Of a stretch of DNA of 53,918 bases, positions 36,232 to 48,015 are shown in pieces. A program made the translations under genes and the position numbers. Each line of letters begins with the position of its first letter. The stretch's first letter is position 1. Origin of the DNA: Mucidula mucida (lineage: Eukaryota > Basidiomycota > Agaricomycetes > Agaricales > Physalacriaceae). The stretch spans positions 1 through 53,918 of the forward strand of contig JADNYV010000238.1 in NCBI GenBank assembly GCA_015501055.1, written 5' to 3'. The notes below the pieces were generated by a model. It saw nothing but the letters and a program-made list of their open reading frames with translations. It was not told where the DNA came from and made no database searches.

Positions 36232-36304
36232 AAGATGATGGCGGGACGAGAGCCGAGTTGCTTATGTACCAACTTTGACTTTGACTCTAAATGTCGCGGT
36301 GGGG
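36232..36304. promoter_or_regulatory. Very short divergent promoter
   Basis: About 73 bp between the probable starts of the minus-strand membrane protein and NPR3. A shared bidirectional promoter is likely. Confidence 0.4.
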
Positions 36305-38675
36305 ATGGTAGAGTCACTGCTCGCCATTTTACTGGTCACCACCTCGGCAAAAGACTCGAATCTCGTTTACCGGTGGCCTCAGAATCCCCAGATCCAGCCG
36401 AGGTTGAGCAGACCGCGTCCGGACTGCGCGTCGTCGCCGGCGCACCTCGATAACGTCTGGAAGGCATCCACGTACGGGGAGACCAACGAGCAGCACGACG
36501 GGCTCCCGCATGTCCCTCTCAGCGACCCGGAATACGAGTGGAAGCAGTCCACGTCGCGAAACGACGACCAGGGGACAAGCTCGCGCGCTCGGTCGACATC
36601 TACTCGGCGGTCTCCCTCCACGGAGCGCTCGGCTACAAAGGACGAATATGAGACGCTGTTCGGCTACTCGACGTCCTTTCTCGCGAATCTACTGTGTCCC
36701 CAGCGCTCCATGTGCCATCAGCGATGCGAGCTCTTAGTGGACGATCTCGTGTTCATCGGGCATCCGGTGTGCGTCGATACGGATGGGGAATGGCGCTTCC
36801 GGCATGAGAAGCCCAAGTCGGGCGCGCGCGGACGGGAGACGCGTGGGTCCCAGATGGGGAGCACGGAGACTGTTGCGGAGGAGAGTCCGGATCGCATGTC
36901 TGTGCAGGATGTGTCCTCCAAGGCTTCGTGGCTCACTACGTTCAATCTGGTGTTGGTGCTGGACCCTCCGGAACCGTCCTCCTCTGCTTCGGGCAGCTTC
37001 TTGAAGTACTTGGACGTGGTGTACAGACAGATAGCATTCGCGCTTATGGCGGTCTTATTCCAACAACAAGTTTTGTCGAATTTCGTGGAGAAGGAGTGCG
37101 ACATTTTAGGATCCTAAAGGACACTTGCATCGCCAAAGGTTCGTTACCTTTTTGTTCCTTTGAGCATTCGCGTCTTGACGAAACAGTCAGCGCAAACACT
37201 AGACGAATTTGCTTCACAAGCATTAAAAGCTTCCTCAATCGCTGCCGCCTTGAAATGTCTGTACGACGCCATCAAGTCCTCTTCGATGGCGTACATCACG
37301 ATCAACAACATTCCGTTGGAGCTTCAGCTTCCTCCCTTTCTTGATCAACTTCTTCAGTCCGAGGACGACGATCTCATATATCAGCCGTTGAACGAAGACG
37401 ATGCTACCATCTACAAGCAAGCCTGGGGCGAGGACTTGTCCGAGGACGGTTGGAATTTGCCCTCGCTTGATCCGTGGAAGAGTCTCTTGATGCTGGACTC
37501 GTCTATGAACGTGCGGACACCTTATATTGATCACGAAGAGAATAGTGTTCTACTAGAGGGTCTCGTGAAGTTTATGGATATTGCCTCGGTCACGTTGTCG
37601 TAGGTTGTGATTTCAGTTGACGCCAAAGTCGTTGATTTAGTCTACTAGGTTGGGAGACATGGCCAGTCTTCTTGATTGGGACTATGATACGCAGATTATA
37701 CCCACTGTCCGCTGGCTGGTGCAACATCGACGCGCTCAGGTTGTTGATATTGTTCACAACGGCTTGAAAACAGTGTTTACTCTTCCACCAAAGTTTTCGG
37801 CTCCGTACGCGACCGTTTATTTGAGCTATCTTGTGTTTTAACATGTCTTGTAGATTGCGCGAATTGGCTGAAGATTTCGAAAAGGACTTTTCGGAACAGC
37901 CTGTATCAAGTCTCCCCGAGATTCTGTCTGCCATATCTACGTCGTCTTCTCAGAACCACTTCTTCGCCACTGTTGTCCAGACAAAAGACTTGCTGCCTCT
38001 TTATCACGATGTTGTGATATGGATGCTCAAGCGGGAGATGCTCATCACGCTCCATCTCCGCGTACGCGTCGTCGCCACCAAGGAGCTGAAACTGCGCGTC
38101 AAGCACCGTATTGAAAAGGCGCGCGCGAAAAAGCATGGTGCTTCGCGGGGCAGAAGTAAGCTTTTCCAGCAGGTGGATGCGGATTCTCCGCCGGCGCCGT
38201 ATGTGGCGTTGTCGCCAAAGACAGCGCATGCGTATACGCGGCGTGATATTCTTGCGCCGCAAGAGTATGAGCAGGAGGAGGATGAGGAGGATGATCCGGG
38301 GCCTGATGATTCGGGGTGGGACACGGCAGACGATGAGACGAGGTCGTCGATGATTCCGGATCCGGGACGTGCTACGGCGCTGCAGAATCGGTGGTTGCTG
38401 GCGATGTCGGATGGGATGGATCCGCGGATTGCTAATCAATTTAACCAGTGGGTGGGTTTGTGCTCGTCGTTGCGCCTTGCTGAGGCTCGTTTTTAGGATT
38501 CATCAGTACTTTGATGGGAAGCATACTGACGATGAGATTCTGTTTAAGGCGGAGATATCGAGAAAGCAGTTGCGGCAGATTTTGCATCACTATGATGAAT
38601 ATGTGAGTGTGTTTTTGATTGGTGTTTCTTTGATGTTGAATGGTTGTTTAGTTGCAGACGTTTCTTCATCCTTGA
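36305..38675 (+). CDS. NPR3: Npr3, SEACIT/GATOR1 subunit (nitrogen permease regulator 3)
   Basis: Npr3 with Npr2 and Iml1 restrains TORC1 when amino acids or nitrogen are scarce, at the vacuole. Start MVESLLAILLVTTSAK at 36305 is the family's N-terminus; an ATG at 36275 adds ten doubtful residues. Conserved blocks are ETLFGYSTSFLANLLCP, CELLVDDLVFIGHPV, FNLVLVLDPP and KYLDVVYRQIAFALMAVLFQQQ. Further on come AYITINNIPLELQLPP and TPYIDHEENSVLLEGLVKFM, then an acidic hinge, then FDGKHTDDEILFKAEISRKQLRQIL before TGA at 38673. The frame breaks at about 37113 within the conserved ECDILGS-LKDTCIAK block: one C is missing. Downstream introns splice cleanly, so a sequence error or a recent lesion is likelier than an old pseudogene. 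Confidence 0.9.
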
Positions 38676-39013
38676 GTGGAATGTTCACAAGTTCTTAAGT
38701 TTCCATGGAGCAATGCACTTGAGCTTTCCCGGAGCGTAGGAAATAGATGCTGTGGACTGGGAGAACGATATATATAGATGAGCTATAGATATACACCCAC
38801 CAAGCTATATTCACATACCTTGAACCTTATATTTTGTGTATGTAGTAGTACTGTCGTTTGGACACAGCTGGTTGCCTACAAAAGTGAGACCTAGGAATGA
38901 CGGAGAGATAAAAAGAACCTGGAGTGACATAATAATCTCGAGGTCAGGTACATACGTCGTCACCGCCCCGCTCACTCTGCTCTTCGACCATCTACCTTTT
39001 GACGGCCGGGAAC
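38676..39013. other. Intergenic region NPR3 / NADH dehydrogenase
   Basis: About 340 bp with the NPR3 3' end (TA-rich near 38770-38830) and the promoter of the next gene. I see nothing else. Confidence 0.4.
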
Positions 39014-41548
39014 ATGCTGCATGTTTCGCGCCCTACCACCGCGCGCAGCATCCGACCCCGCTTCCGCCTACCCCACATCAGAAATGTCTCGTCCAAGCAG
39101 CGGCCGAGCACCCTCCAGCGCGCCAAAACTTGTGCGAAATACACCGGATATTTCACGCTCTCGTCTGTCTGTGGGCTAGTCTTGATTGGCGGTGCAATCT
39201 TCGTACACGACGCGTTCACGTACACTCAGAAACACGCGGAACGGGTGCCTCGTTCTCCGCTGGCGTTGCATCCGCAGACTGGCGGTCCCAAGGATCTCCC
39301 CATTGTCAGTGTGGCTATGGACGATGAAGACGACGAGGAGCAGAAGAAACTGGCGTCGCGCCCGCGGCTTGTCATTGTCGGCGGTGGATGGGGAGTGCGT
39401 CCAAGTTCACCCGCCGCATTCCAGGCGTCCGGCTGACCCGTTTTTATAGGCAATGGGCGTCTTGCAGACATTGTATCCTGGAGATTATCATGTCACTATT
39501 GTTTCAACTGAAACTTTCACCACGTTCACTCCCTTATTGCCTTGCAAGTCACAGCCAATTCACTTTGCGCTCTTCCCCCGCTAACTCGTCTGTTACAGCT
39601 GCTGCCGTCGGTACTGTCCAAGTTCGCTCTTTGATAGAACCAATTAGAAAGGTGATTGCGCGTTTACGAGGTCATTTTGTTCAAGGAAAAGCTGTCGATG
39701 TCGCAATGCAAGAACAGTTACTTGAGGTGGAAACTGCAGGCTCGGATGGACAATCACGACACGTCTACATTCCGTATGATCTTCGTCATTTAGATTTGGC
39801 TCTCCTTGACGCGTCTTTGTTAGTTATGACAAACTGATAATCGCGGTTGGGTCCACGTCTAGTACCCATGGCGTCCCTGGTTTGGAGAATTGCTTCCAGC
39901 TCAAGACTATTGGCGACGCGCAGGCCATCCGACGACGCGTCATGGATAACTTTGAGATTGCAAGTTTGCCTACGACTTCGCCAGAGGAACGAAAACGGTT
40001 ACTCAGCTTTGTTGTGTGTGGAGGTGGACCAACTGGAATTGAGACAGCAGCGGTATGATGCACAATGACACTAATGACCGCATCTGACTATAACTTTTGC
40101 AACAGGAAATCTACGACTTTTGTCAGGAGGATATCATGAAATATGTAGGGCCCATCTTGTTCCGGAGGCTTGCACTTAATGCATTTCATAGTACCCCAAG
40201 ATCTGTCGCGAAGAGGTTTCGATTCACGTCATACAATCCAGGGAGCATATTCTGAACACCGTGCGTCCAGTTGTCAAACGATTTTTCCCCATTTAACTCT
40301 TTGTAGTACTCCGAAGCGATATCCTTATATGCGGAAGACAAGTTTGCTCGCGACAATGTTGATCTTATAACCTCTGCTCGGTAGGATCGTCGCGCAGGTA
40401 GCCGTGCAGCTCGCTTACATCCATTCATTTTTTAGAGTTTCTGCAGTCAATCCTAAATATGTATTGTACACCGTCCGCGGCCCAGATGGGAAAACCGAAC
40501 AGCACAGTATACCGTCCAACTTCGTCTTATGGTCTACTGGTATAGCCATGAATCCATTTACTGAACGCGTCACCAGTCTGCTTCCGAACCAAGTTCACAA
40601 GAAGGCGATCGAAGTCGACGCGCACCTACGTGTTAAGGGGGCTCCTCTTGGAAGCATGTATGCTATCGGTGACTGCGCCACGGTAAGGCGTGCCTTTTAT
40701 CTTGAGTGTGCTGCCTGCTCAGAGTCGTGGCTTGTAGATCGAGACTTCTATCGTCAGCTATTTCATGGAACTCGTGGAGGATGCAGATCGCGACAAGAAC
40801 GGGAAGATCGATTACGACGAGTGGGAGATCATGGGTACAGTGCTGCTGCTGCTTTCTTACGCGCTATCCTAATTCTCCGCCAGTTTCGAGGATCAAGCAG
40901 CGCATCCCGATGGCTGAGGATCATGTCGGCAAAGTAGGTCTCGGTGATCTCGTAGCATGGTTCTTGTGGCTTGACACTCTATCAAGGTTAGGGAACTGTT
41001 CGAGTTGTACGATACAGACGCGGACAACAGCCTGTCCTTAAATGAAGTCGCTCGGCTCCTTGAAGGCATTGGCAACAAGATCACCTCCCTTCCAGCGGTA
41101 CTTGCTCTAATTTCTCGGAGCTATCCGCAGTACATTGACCATTGCGCGTAATAGACGGCCCAAGTGGCTTCCCAAGAGGGCAAATTCATCGGCAAAAAGC
41201 TGCACAAGCTCACGCGGCAATCTGAGCGACTCGAGGCGCAAGGCTTGACGCCGATAGAGATCGACAACGCCGTCTCCGGGCCCTTCCGCTACATGCACCT
41301 TGGCAGCCTGGCATACATTGGGAACGCGGCCGTGTTCGATTTGGGGCGCTTTTCGTTTATGGGCGGACTCGCGGCAATGTATGCGTGGCGCAGTATCTAT
41401 TGGAATGAACAAGTTTCTATGAGAACACGAGCCCTTCTCATGATTGACTGGATTATTCGGTGCGAATGTTGTTGTTCTTGATTGCGTTGCATGCGCTAAT
41501 TGGACATTTATCAGTGGTGTGTGGGGTCGTGATCTGTCAAGGCTTTAA
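39014..41548 (+). CDS. NDE1: Type II NADH dehydrogenase with EF-hands (external, mitochondrial)
   Basis: Non-proton-pumping NADH:ubiquinone oxidoreductase. The N-terminus MLHVSRPTTARSIRPRF is a basic mitochondrial presequence, followed by a membrane span (SSVCGLVLIGGAIFV). The FAD site is RLVIVGGGWGAMGVL (across an intron), the NADH site FVVCGGGPTGIETAAE. MYAIGDCAT marks the second FAD contact. Two EF-hand loops follow: DADRDKNGKIDYDEW and DTDADNSLSLNE. The C-terminus (FRYMHLGSLAYIGNAAVFD, then GVWGRDLSRL) is the usual membrane-anchoring end. EF-hand forms of this enzyme are calcium-responsive and face the intermembrane space in known fungi. The intron at 39544-39598 has a GC donor (gcaagt). 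About eleven introns; no break found; TAA at 41546. Confidence 0.92.
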
Positions 41549-41631
41549 GAGGTTATTACCAAGTAAGTTACGCTCTGGACTTGTTGTATGTATATAGCTA
41601 GATGGGGACATCTTCTCGGACCTCTAATCCA
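41549..41631. other. Convergent 3' intergenic region
   Basis: Only 83 bp separate two converging stop codons, so the 3' UTRs probably overlap. Confidence 0.4.
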
Positions 41632-43436
41632 TCATTGATCCTGCCAGTCGTACGAACCTACAATAGCAGTCTTTCCGATAAAGGAGCCTTGGTTTGGAGC
41701 CAGGATGGTCATTTTGCGCTGAGGGATGTCGATTTTGGTTCTTGCAGACTGTGAGGGTCGGATTGAAGTGGCAGTCGTAGGTACATACATTATCAGAAAT
41801 CCGATGATCGTGCAGTCGAGAATGGCTTCATCGTACATTTCAACGTCGGGGTTTGATGAGGACAGCAAAGCGAGGACGGCGTTGAGGAGTCCAGAGCCTG
41901 GCTGACTGGGCTCGACACGAACGGGTTGAGTTTCAGATACGACGCGTTTGGCACCAACAGGGAGGGCATCCGAGGGTGCCATCATAGCTGAGAAGGACAA
42001 ATGAGCTACCACAATGCACTCGCGGAAAAATACGTGCCAGCCCCAATACGGTATATCGTCAGATCATCGAAACCAATGACAGTTGATGAAGGCGAGAGGA
42101 CAATGTCTGAAAAGGTATCGTTGTTGACGGCAGACGGCGAAATCCCAGCGGGTGGTTTAATAACTTGACCGTACATATATGTATGTAACTGGTGACTCTG
42201 AACGCGTTCCCGGTATCCCATATCCAACTCGACCACCTGAGTGAGAATTGAGCGCGAAGGCGCCGAGAATGAGGACGGGCACTTACCCCGCCTGATTTTG
42301 GTATTTTAACAACTGTCAATTTTGAGCCGAAGGCCTTTTGCATCTCGGCGTTGAGCTTCTCGTGTCCGACGACCAGGATGACATTAACTGGATTGTTCAA
42401 TTAGTGCATGTACCACTGACGGAGGAGCTACTGACTTTTGAAAGCCTTGATGCATTCGTCAATCAGCCGGTGGCGCATGTCCGTCGTGTTAGCAGGGCCA
42501 GTGGCCAGCGCGGACGGCGTATCGACGATCAAACCACCAATAGCGCCTTTCAGATCGTTGGATTGCCTTTCGGAGACGATCTCACCCAGATTGCGTATCA
42601 ACCGTTCCATTAAGAGCGGGTTCTTCTTCACCTCCGAGTGCCCGTACCAGAATGCAATGGGGAGCAACGCATTGGACGACAGAGAAGTGGGAGCGGATGT
42701 AGCAGCTGAGCCAAGCGTGTTTGCAGGCGAACAGGTGGGTATTGGGCTGCTCACGGGGGTAACCGAGATGGCACCAGGCGCGGACCAGCCGCCCTAAACG
42801 AAGGAAGGATAAGACACTGGTGCTTGCAGAGCGTCAGATCGATCTGCGCACCTCGGCTGGGTCAATGTTCGCCACCAATGGCGTCCAGCCTTGACCGGAA
42901 CGTACGGCGTAGTTGACGAGGATCTTGCAGACTGTGGTCTTGCCAGAGTTACTTGGGCCAAGAACCAAGACGCGCGGGGGCTGGTTTCTGTAGTCGGTCC
43001 GGCCGGGAGCATCGCGCAGTTCTGCGAGTGCGCGAACACGCATCTGCTCAAACGCGATGTGGAGGTTTCCATAGGCTTTCATGGGTGTTTCCTCGGATTG
43101 ATAGTCGCTGGAAGCATGGCCTGTGACGTGCACGGAACGTGTCAGTACTTGTGCAGTCAGCTCGTGTGCAATAAGACTCATCAGAAGGCTGCATCCATGC
43201 CAGGTAAAGACGGCCGCCTTGCATTCGAGACCGAACACATAAGTCTGCCCTTCGACGAGTTCAAAGCCAAATATTTCAGCGTGTCCATTGACCAACTGAA
43301 GAGTAGTGAGGACTAATCAAATGAATTGGATCAAACGCACCTTGATTGCCAACGATGTGTTGGGGTCTAGTTCAAACCTGTATTCTGTCTCTGGTAAGAG
43401 GTCGACAACCTGAATTTCTGCTTGCTGCTCCGCCAT
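41632..43436 (-). CDS. CLP1: Clp1, mRNA cleavage/polyadenylation factor IA subunit
   Basis: Clp1 joins Pcf11 in cleavage factor IA for 3'-end formation; in animals it is also a polynucleotide 5'-kinase. The ATG (MAEQQAEIQVVDLLPE) is at 43436. The N-terminal domain has FELVEGQTYVFG and FTWHGCSL. ETPMKAYGNLHIAFEQMR leads to the P-loop VLVLGPSNSGKTTVCK (about 42940). VANIDPAEGGWSAPGAISVTP follows across introns, then PIAFWYGHSEVKKNP, GLIVDTPSALA and SGGVVELDMGYRERVQ. The C-terminal domain ends APNQGSFIGKTAIVGSYDWQDQ. The Walker A motif is intact, so ATP binding is likely; whether it has kinase activity cannot be read here. Six or so short introns; no break. Confidence 0.94.
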
Positions 43437-45468
43437 AGAAAAGGGAATGAAACCGAAGAAAATGCAAGATACACTCAGAAGGAATGCTACGGTTTATCAG
43501 AATAATAATAAATTTATACAATGGCACACAAAGGATGTCGCTGGGCGATAGCGTCGACCGCTGGAGAAATTGTGGCTGTCGACCAGTGATGGTGGTACAG
43601 AGGCAAGAGATCGCCGGCGACTTTCAAAGTCACCGCTTCTTGTTTACCACCATCATGAGCTAAGGACAGGATGACCCACGTACAAACGACTCTGAAAGAC
43701 CTACTCGAGCTTCATATCTCCAACGTGCTACTTAACTGCGTCCAGCACCGCATTGATGGGATGCGGACCAAGGAACATGGTTCTATGGCTACAAGCTACA
43801 AACTCTGACTGCGACTTGATTCTGGTTCTCTGCGTGCGCCTGGGCCTTGTATCCTTGCTCCGGAGAGTACTCGTATCTATACATCCCCCGCAAGAGTATA
43901 TCCGGAAAGAAGACGAATAGGACGATCCGGATGGGACACAGCGGCATTCCTCCGGAGCGTGCTACTACCTTGTAGTTCGTCGAGTACTCCAATGGTACGC
44001 GCGCATATGCTCAGTCAGTAATCATCTCCTTCGCATTGCCCCCTCTTGTCCTCTAATCTTCTGCAGACTTCGAGGGCGAGGATGACTTTACTTCAAGGCG
44101 GCGATATCAAGAAAGCGCCGCTTGATGCCTCATCAGATTGTTTGAAGACATCATCAGGTGCAGAGTGCAAGCAATTCGGCTGATCCTTCTTTCCTTGCGC
44201 GGACACTTGCTCCTACTTACTTCAATCGGATGCGTCGCTGTCATCCTTGATTTACATTATAGGCGTCCTTCTGCACGTCGCAGTACTGACACGTCTCCCG
44301 CGGCGAAACGCCCTAGCATGCTAAGAATTGGGGAGAATACTGACGTCCACGTAAAATCGACAGGCCCAATATCAGTCTTTCTCATTCGGGTGTAGCCAAT
44401 AAGGCAATGTCGTCGGTAGCTTTCTGATCTCGCAGTCCGTGGACTTGTGTCTGGAAAGCTGCCTAGATCACCTTCACCCCTTGATTTCAAGTTAGTAGGC
44501 AGGTCGACGATCCCTACTTTTCTTGAGGCGGCCGAACGTTTACTCAATGATTCGCGCAGCTCAGTGGCGCTGCTGTGTGTCCGTTGTTCCGTGCGATGTA
44601 CGCCTGTCTCCGGAATACTCACCTTTAACAGGACGGTCCCAAAAAGGGCAGAGTTTTCGACGTCCTGTCCCACGATGTCTATACCTGTCCTCAAGGCTTA
44701 TAACCTATTTGTCGGACAGTCAGTCTGCGAACCCGAATACTATTCTTCCTTCCGATATCATCGAGTGTATGCGAAGAGAAAGACATTTATGCTTCAGAAA
44801 TTCGTGCATTGCAGCCGAAGGTTGCCAGTGGACGCGGAGTGTAGCAGGCTAAATTTGAAGGCCGATTTGGCACCAAGTTGCTCCATCGATGTGTACACGA
44901 GGAGGACTAGATATTCTAAGGAACAAGATAACTGCCCGATGGAATACATCAGCCATCTTCTCCATCTGTTGGATTTCAGGCCTCCACATGTAACAAGTCT
45001 ATGAATCAGACATACCGAAGAAGTCCGTGTGGGACTCGTTTTGAATCCAGAGCGCTTAAGCGATTTCATCAAGATCAGAAGCAGCCCGGGCAGTCAATGG
45101 TCTTAGGCTGGTATACAGAGGCTTTGCACGGGCAACCTGAGAGGAGCAAGTCCGATTGCGGAGAAGGTTCATCATCATTCAATTTTATTCTCACGGCTCG
45201 TAAGAAGTTGCACTCTCTTTTTTTTCTTTGACCGGAGCGTCGTAAACAACGGGTTACGCAAGATTCGTGCCTACCGGAGACAGATGCATGCGGGTGTAAG
45301 CAAGCTCAACGAAGATATCCGAAGGTACGAAAGGTCATTGGTTCAATATCAAAATTGGATCGAAGCGGAGGCAGATTTGCAGGGTCTGCTTCTCTCGCTC
45401 ATCCATTTATATACGATGTCGTCTATGCTTACCGTCATCTTTCCTCGCCCTCCCCATCATTACCTCTG
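43437..45468. other. 2-kb region with no convincing gene
   Basis: Open frames of 60-185 codons occur on both strands (for example 44447-45004 plus, 44257-44694 minus). None shows a known motif, a coherent intron series or a membrane pattern. A stretch at 45210-45420 is in frame with the downstream MFS gene but does not look like its N-terminus. It could hold a decayed gene, a non-coding RNA or simply regulatory DNA for CLP1 and the transporter. Confidence 0.4.
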
Positions 45469-48015
45469 ATGTCTTCCGACTCTGCTAGTGAAAAGTCGGG
45501 AAAGCGCGGCGCCGATGTGCAAGTGGGGCCGACTATCAACGAGAGCGAGGCCGATGTTGCTGCTCAGCTCACTGCTGGATCTAATGTTTTACTCGATGCT
45601 AAGCAAGAGGCGAGGCTGAGGTACATGCATTCCACTCATCGTTTCATACCTCGTTCGAACATTGCTTAGATGGAAAATCGACAAGAATATCCTCCCCTCA
45701 TGTGCAGTGCGTAGTCGTTTGTTTTATAGTCTGAACATTACTAACGCGGTCCATAGTCATGTACTTGTACGTCTCCATGATGTTTTTTGGTTCAACATAA
45801 TCCATTGACTCTCTATCTAAAGAATGACATTCGCGGACAAGACCACGTTAGGACAATCCGCAATCCTGGGCATCATGTACGGCACTAAACAACATCGATG
45901 TGGTTTCTCTCAAAATGCTTCAGGCCAGGCGCACATCTAAACCAGACACAATTCAATTGGCTAGGCTCAGTATTCTACCTGAGTTACCTGATTTTTGAGG
46001 TACGCCAGTTCATGCACTCCTTCGACGGATTCTTCATCGATCGTGTAGTATCCTCAAAATCTGGCTTTACAAAGATACCCAGTAGGAAAGTGGATAAGGT
46101 GGACCGTTCTTCCATTTCGCCCGCGCCCCTCTCAACTCATCCTCAGCGTTAACATATTCATTTGGGCAGTGGCACTTCTCTGCCACGCTGCCTGCTCATC
46201 CTTTGGTGGCCTTTTCGCCTGCCGTTTCATTCTTGGCGTCTGTGAGGGTGCCATTACGCCAGGATTCATGATCGTAAGCCTGCGGACCACTTCTCCTGCC
46301 GATGGTCAGTAGGCTAAGCTTGTTGCGTTTAGGTGACTTCGATGTTTTACACGCATGGCGAGCAAACAAAGCGAGTGGGCTACTGGTGTACGTTGCGGGC
46401 ATCAAATGACGCGTCTAAACGCCATTAACCTTTGCGTCTGCAGTCCTGATGAACGGCTTCGCTATCATCTTCTTGGGATTCGTGTCGTTTGGCCTCTTGC
46501 ACACCAAGGTCCGGCGGGTCTTCGTAATGTACCTTTTCCATCTGAACTCACGCTTCTCCATAGACTGCCAACTTTATGCCTTGGCAATGGTGAGTCCCAC
46601 GCCGCATCGTGCGGATGCTTCGATGTTCACGCTGGCTAGGCTCATGATCATCACTGGACTAATAACTCTTATTACATCCGTAATCTTTTGGCGAGTCTCT
46701 TTTGAGCGGGCATGGAAGGGAACTAATTCTAACTTGTTGCACCCAGGTTCTACTTCCCCGATTCGCCTACCACAGCCCGCTTCCTGACGCCGGAAGAACG
46801 CGTGCAGGCTATACAGCGCATCAAGGTGAACAAGACCGGCGTCGAAAACAAACACTGGAAACGGGAACAGTAGGCTTTTTCTCTATCCCGCTGATGTTTT
46901 TTTTTTTGCTGAGATCGCTTTGAAGATTTGTCGAAACACTTACGGATCCAAAGATATGGGTTATGGTTCTATTTTCAGCCATTGGGTGAGTTTCCTGCTC
47001 ATTCGAGTGACTTTGACTTATGCCTTCCTTAGGAACATTGTTAATTCTGTAAGCTTGCGATTACGGATTTGTATGCGAAATCGAAGCTCACATCCCACAG
47101 CTTACGAACCAACGTCAACTGATAGTCAAACAATTCGGATTTTCGCCCATTGAGACGACGTTGATTGGATGTGTTGACGGCGTTGTCGAGAGTGCGTTTC
47201 CATTGTTTCTTGGTTTCATCCGCCGAGTGCTTACCATTCATTTGTAGTCCTTACTATATGGCTTGCGGTTACTGTAGCGTCAGTCCCGGCCATCGGGCGA
47301 GGATACGCTGGGGCCCTGATGTACGTTCCTGCAGTACTGGGGGCGCTTCTCGTGAATCTCCTGCCTTCGGATAACAAGGTTGGGCTGTTGTTCTCGTACT
47401 GGGTGTCAAGTAAACTCTTCATCTCTCTCATTTCTACAAGCGAAACTGACTACGTCTAGTCTTCGCGATATGCCCGTTTGTGATTTTCCTTGGATGGGTT
47501 GGCTCGTTGACGTCTGGGCACACCAAACGTTAGTGCAGATTTCACATCGTTTTGGGGTCTTCTTTGACACGCGGCTAGGTATTACAACCAACGCCCTAGT
47601 ACTTATCGGTTACTGCGTTGGTAATTTCGCGGGTCCCTTCGTGTGGAAGAAACAGTACCAGCCCAGGTAAGAGGTGTCCACGCTGCCTTCGCAATGTCAC
47701 GCTCAAGGAGCACCTAGAAACCACGTTCCCTGGGCTCTCATCGCAGCGTGCAATTTGGTTTCGGCATTGCTTCTTCTGACCCTTCGGTTCATGCTGGCAA
47801 GGGAGAACCATAGACGCGATAGTTCATCGCATGACGAGGCATATGATGATGTCTTCGTCACCCACGTTAACGCAGACGGAACGACCCAGGAGAAGAAGGT
47901 CGATAAAGTAAGTATTCTCCGATGCAAATGCCACTCTTCGTTGACATTGGACCTCCTTCAGGCCTTCCTTGATCTCACGGATCTCCAAAACAAGGATTTC
48001 CGCTTCATACTCTAG
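45469..48015 (+). CDS. MFS transporter, allantoate permease (Dal5/Tna1-like) family
   Basis: Twelve-span carrier of the anion:cation symporter group; members take up allantoate, nicotinate, vitamins or dipeptides. Start MSSDSASEKSGKRG at 45469. About fourteen short introns splice in frame: TFADKTTLGQSAILGIM, FNWLGSVFYLSYLIFE, YPQNLALQRYPVGKW, CRFILGVCEGAITPGF, GEQTKRVGYWFLMNG, FYFPDSPTTARFLTPEER, DPKIWVMVLFSAIGN, GGV-type loops, RNHVPWALIA and a hydrophilic tail ending DLQNKDFRFIL. The exon order and the YPQNLALQRYPVGKW block are diagnostic of this family. The intron at 46691-46746 has a GC donor (gcgagt). No break found, even next to a T11 run in an intron near 46900. Substrate not predictable. 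Confidence 0.9.

Noticed and set aside
37906..38439. Minus-strand Arg-rich 177-codon open frame
   Set aside because: Antisense of the NPR3 acidic hinge; the arginine runs come from codon complement.
44257..45004. Overlapping frames on both strands in the CLP1-MFS gap
   Set aside because: No known motif, no consistent introns, and both strands open over the same DNA.
46880..46915. T11 run as a possible frameshift site in the MFS gene
   Set aside because: It lies inside an intron, and the flanking exons join in frame without it.
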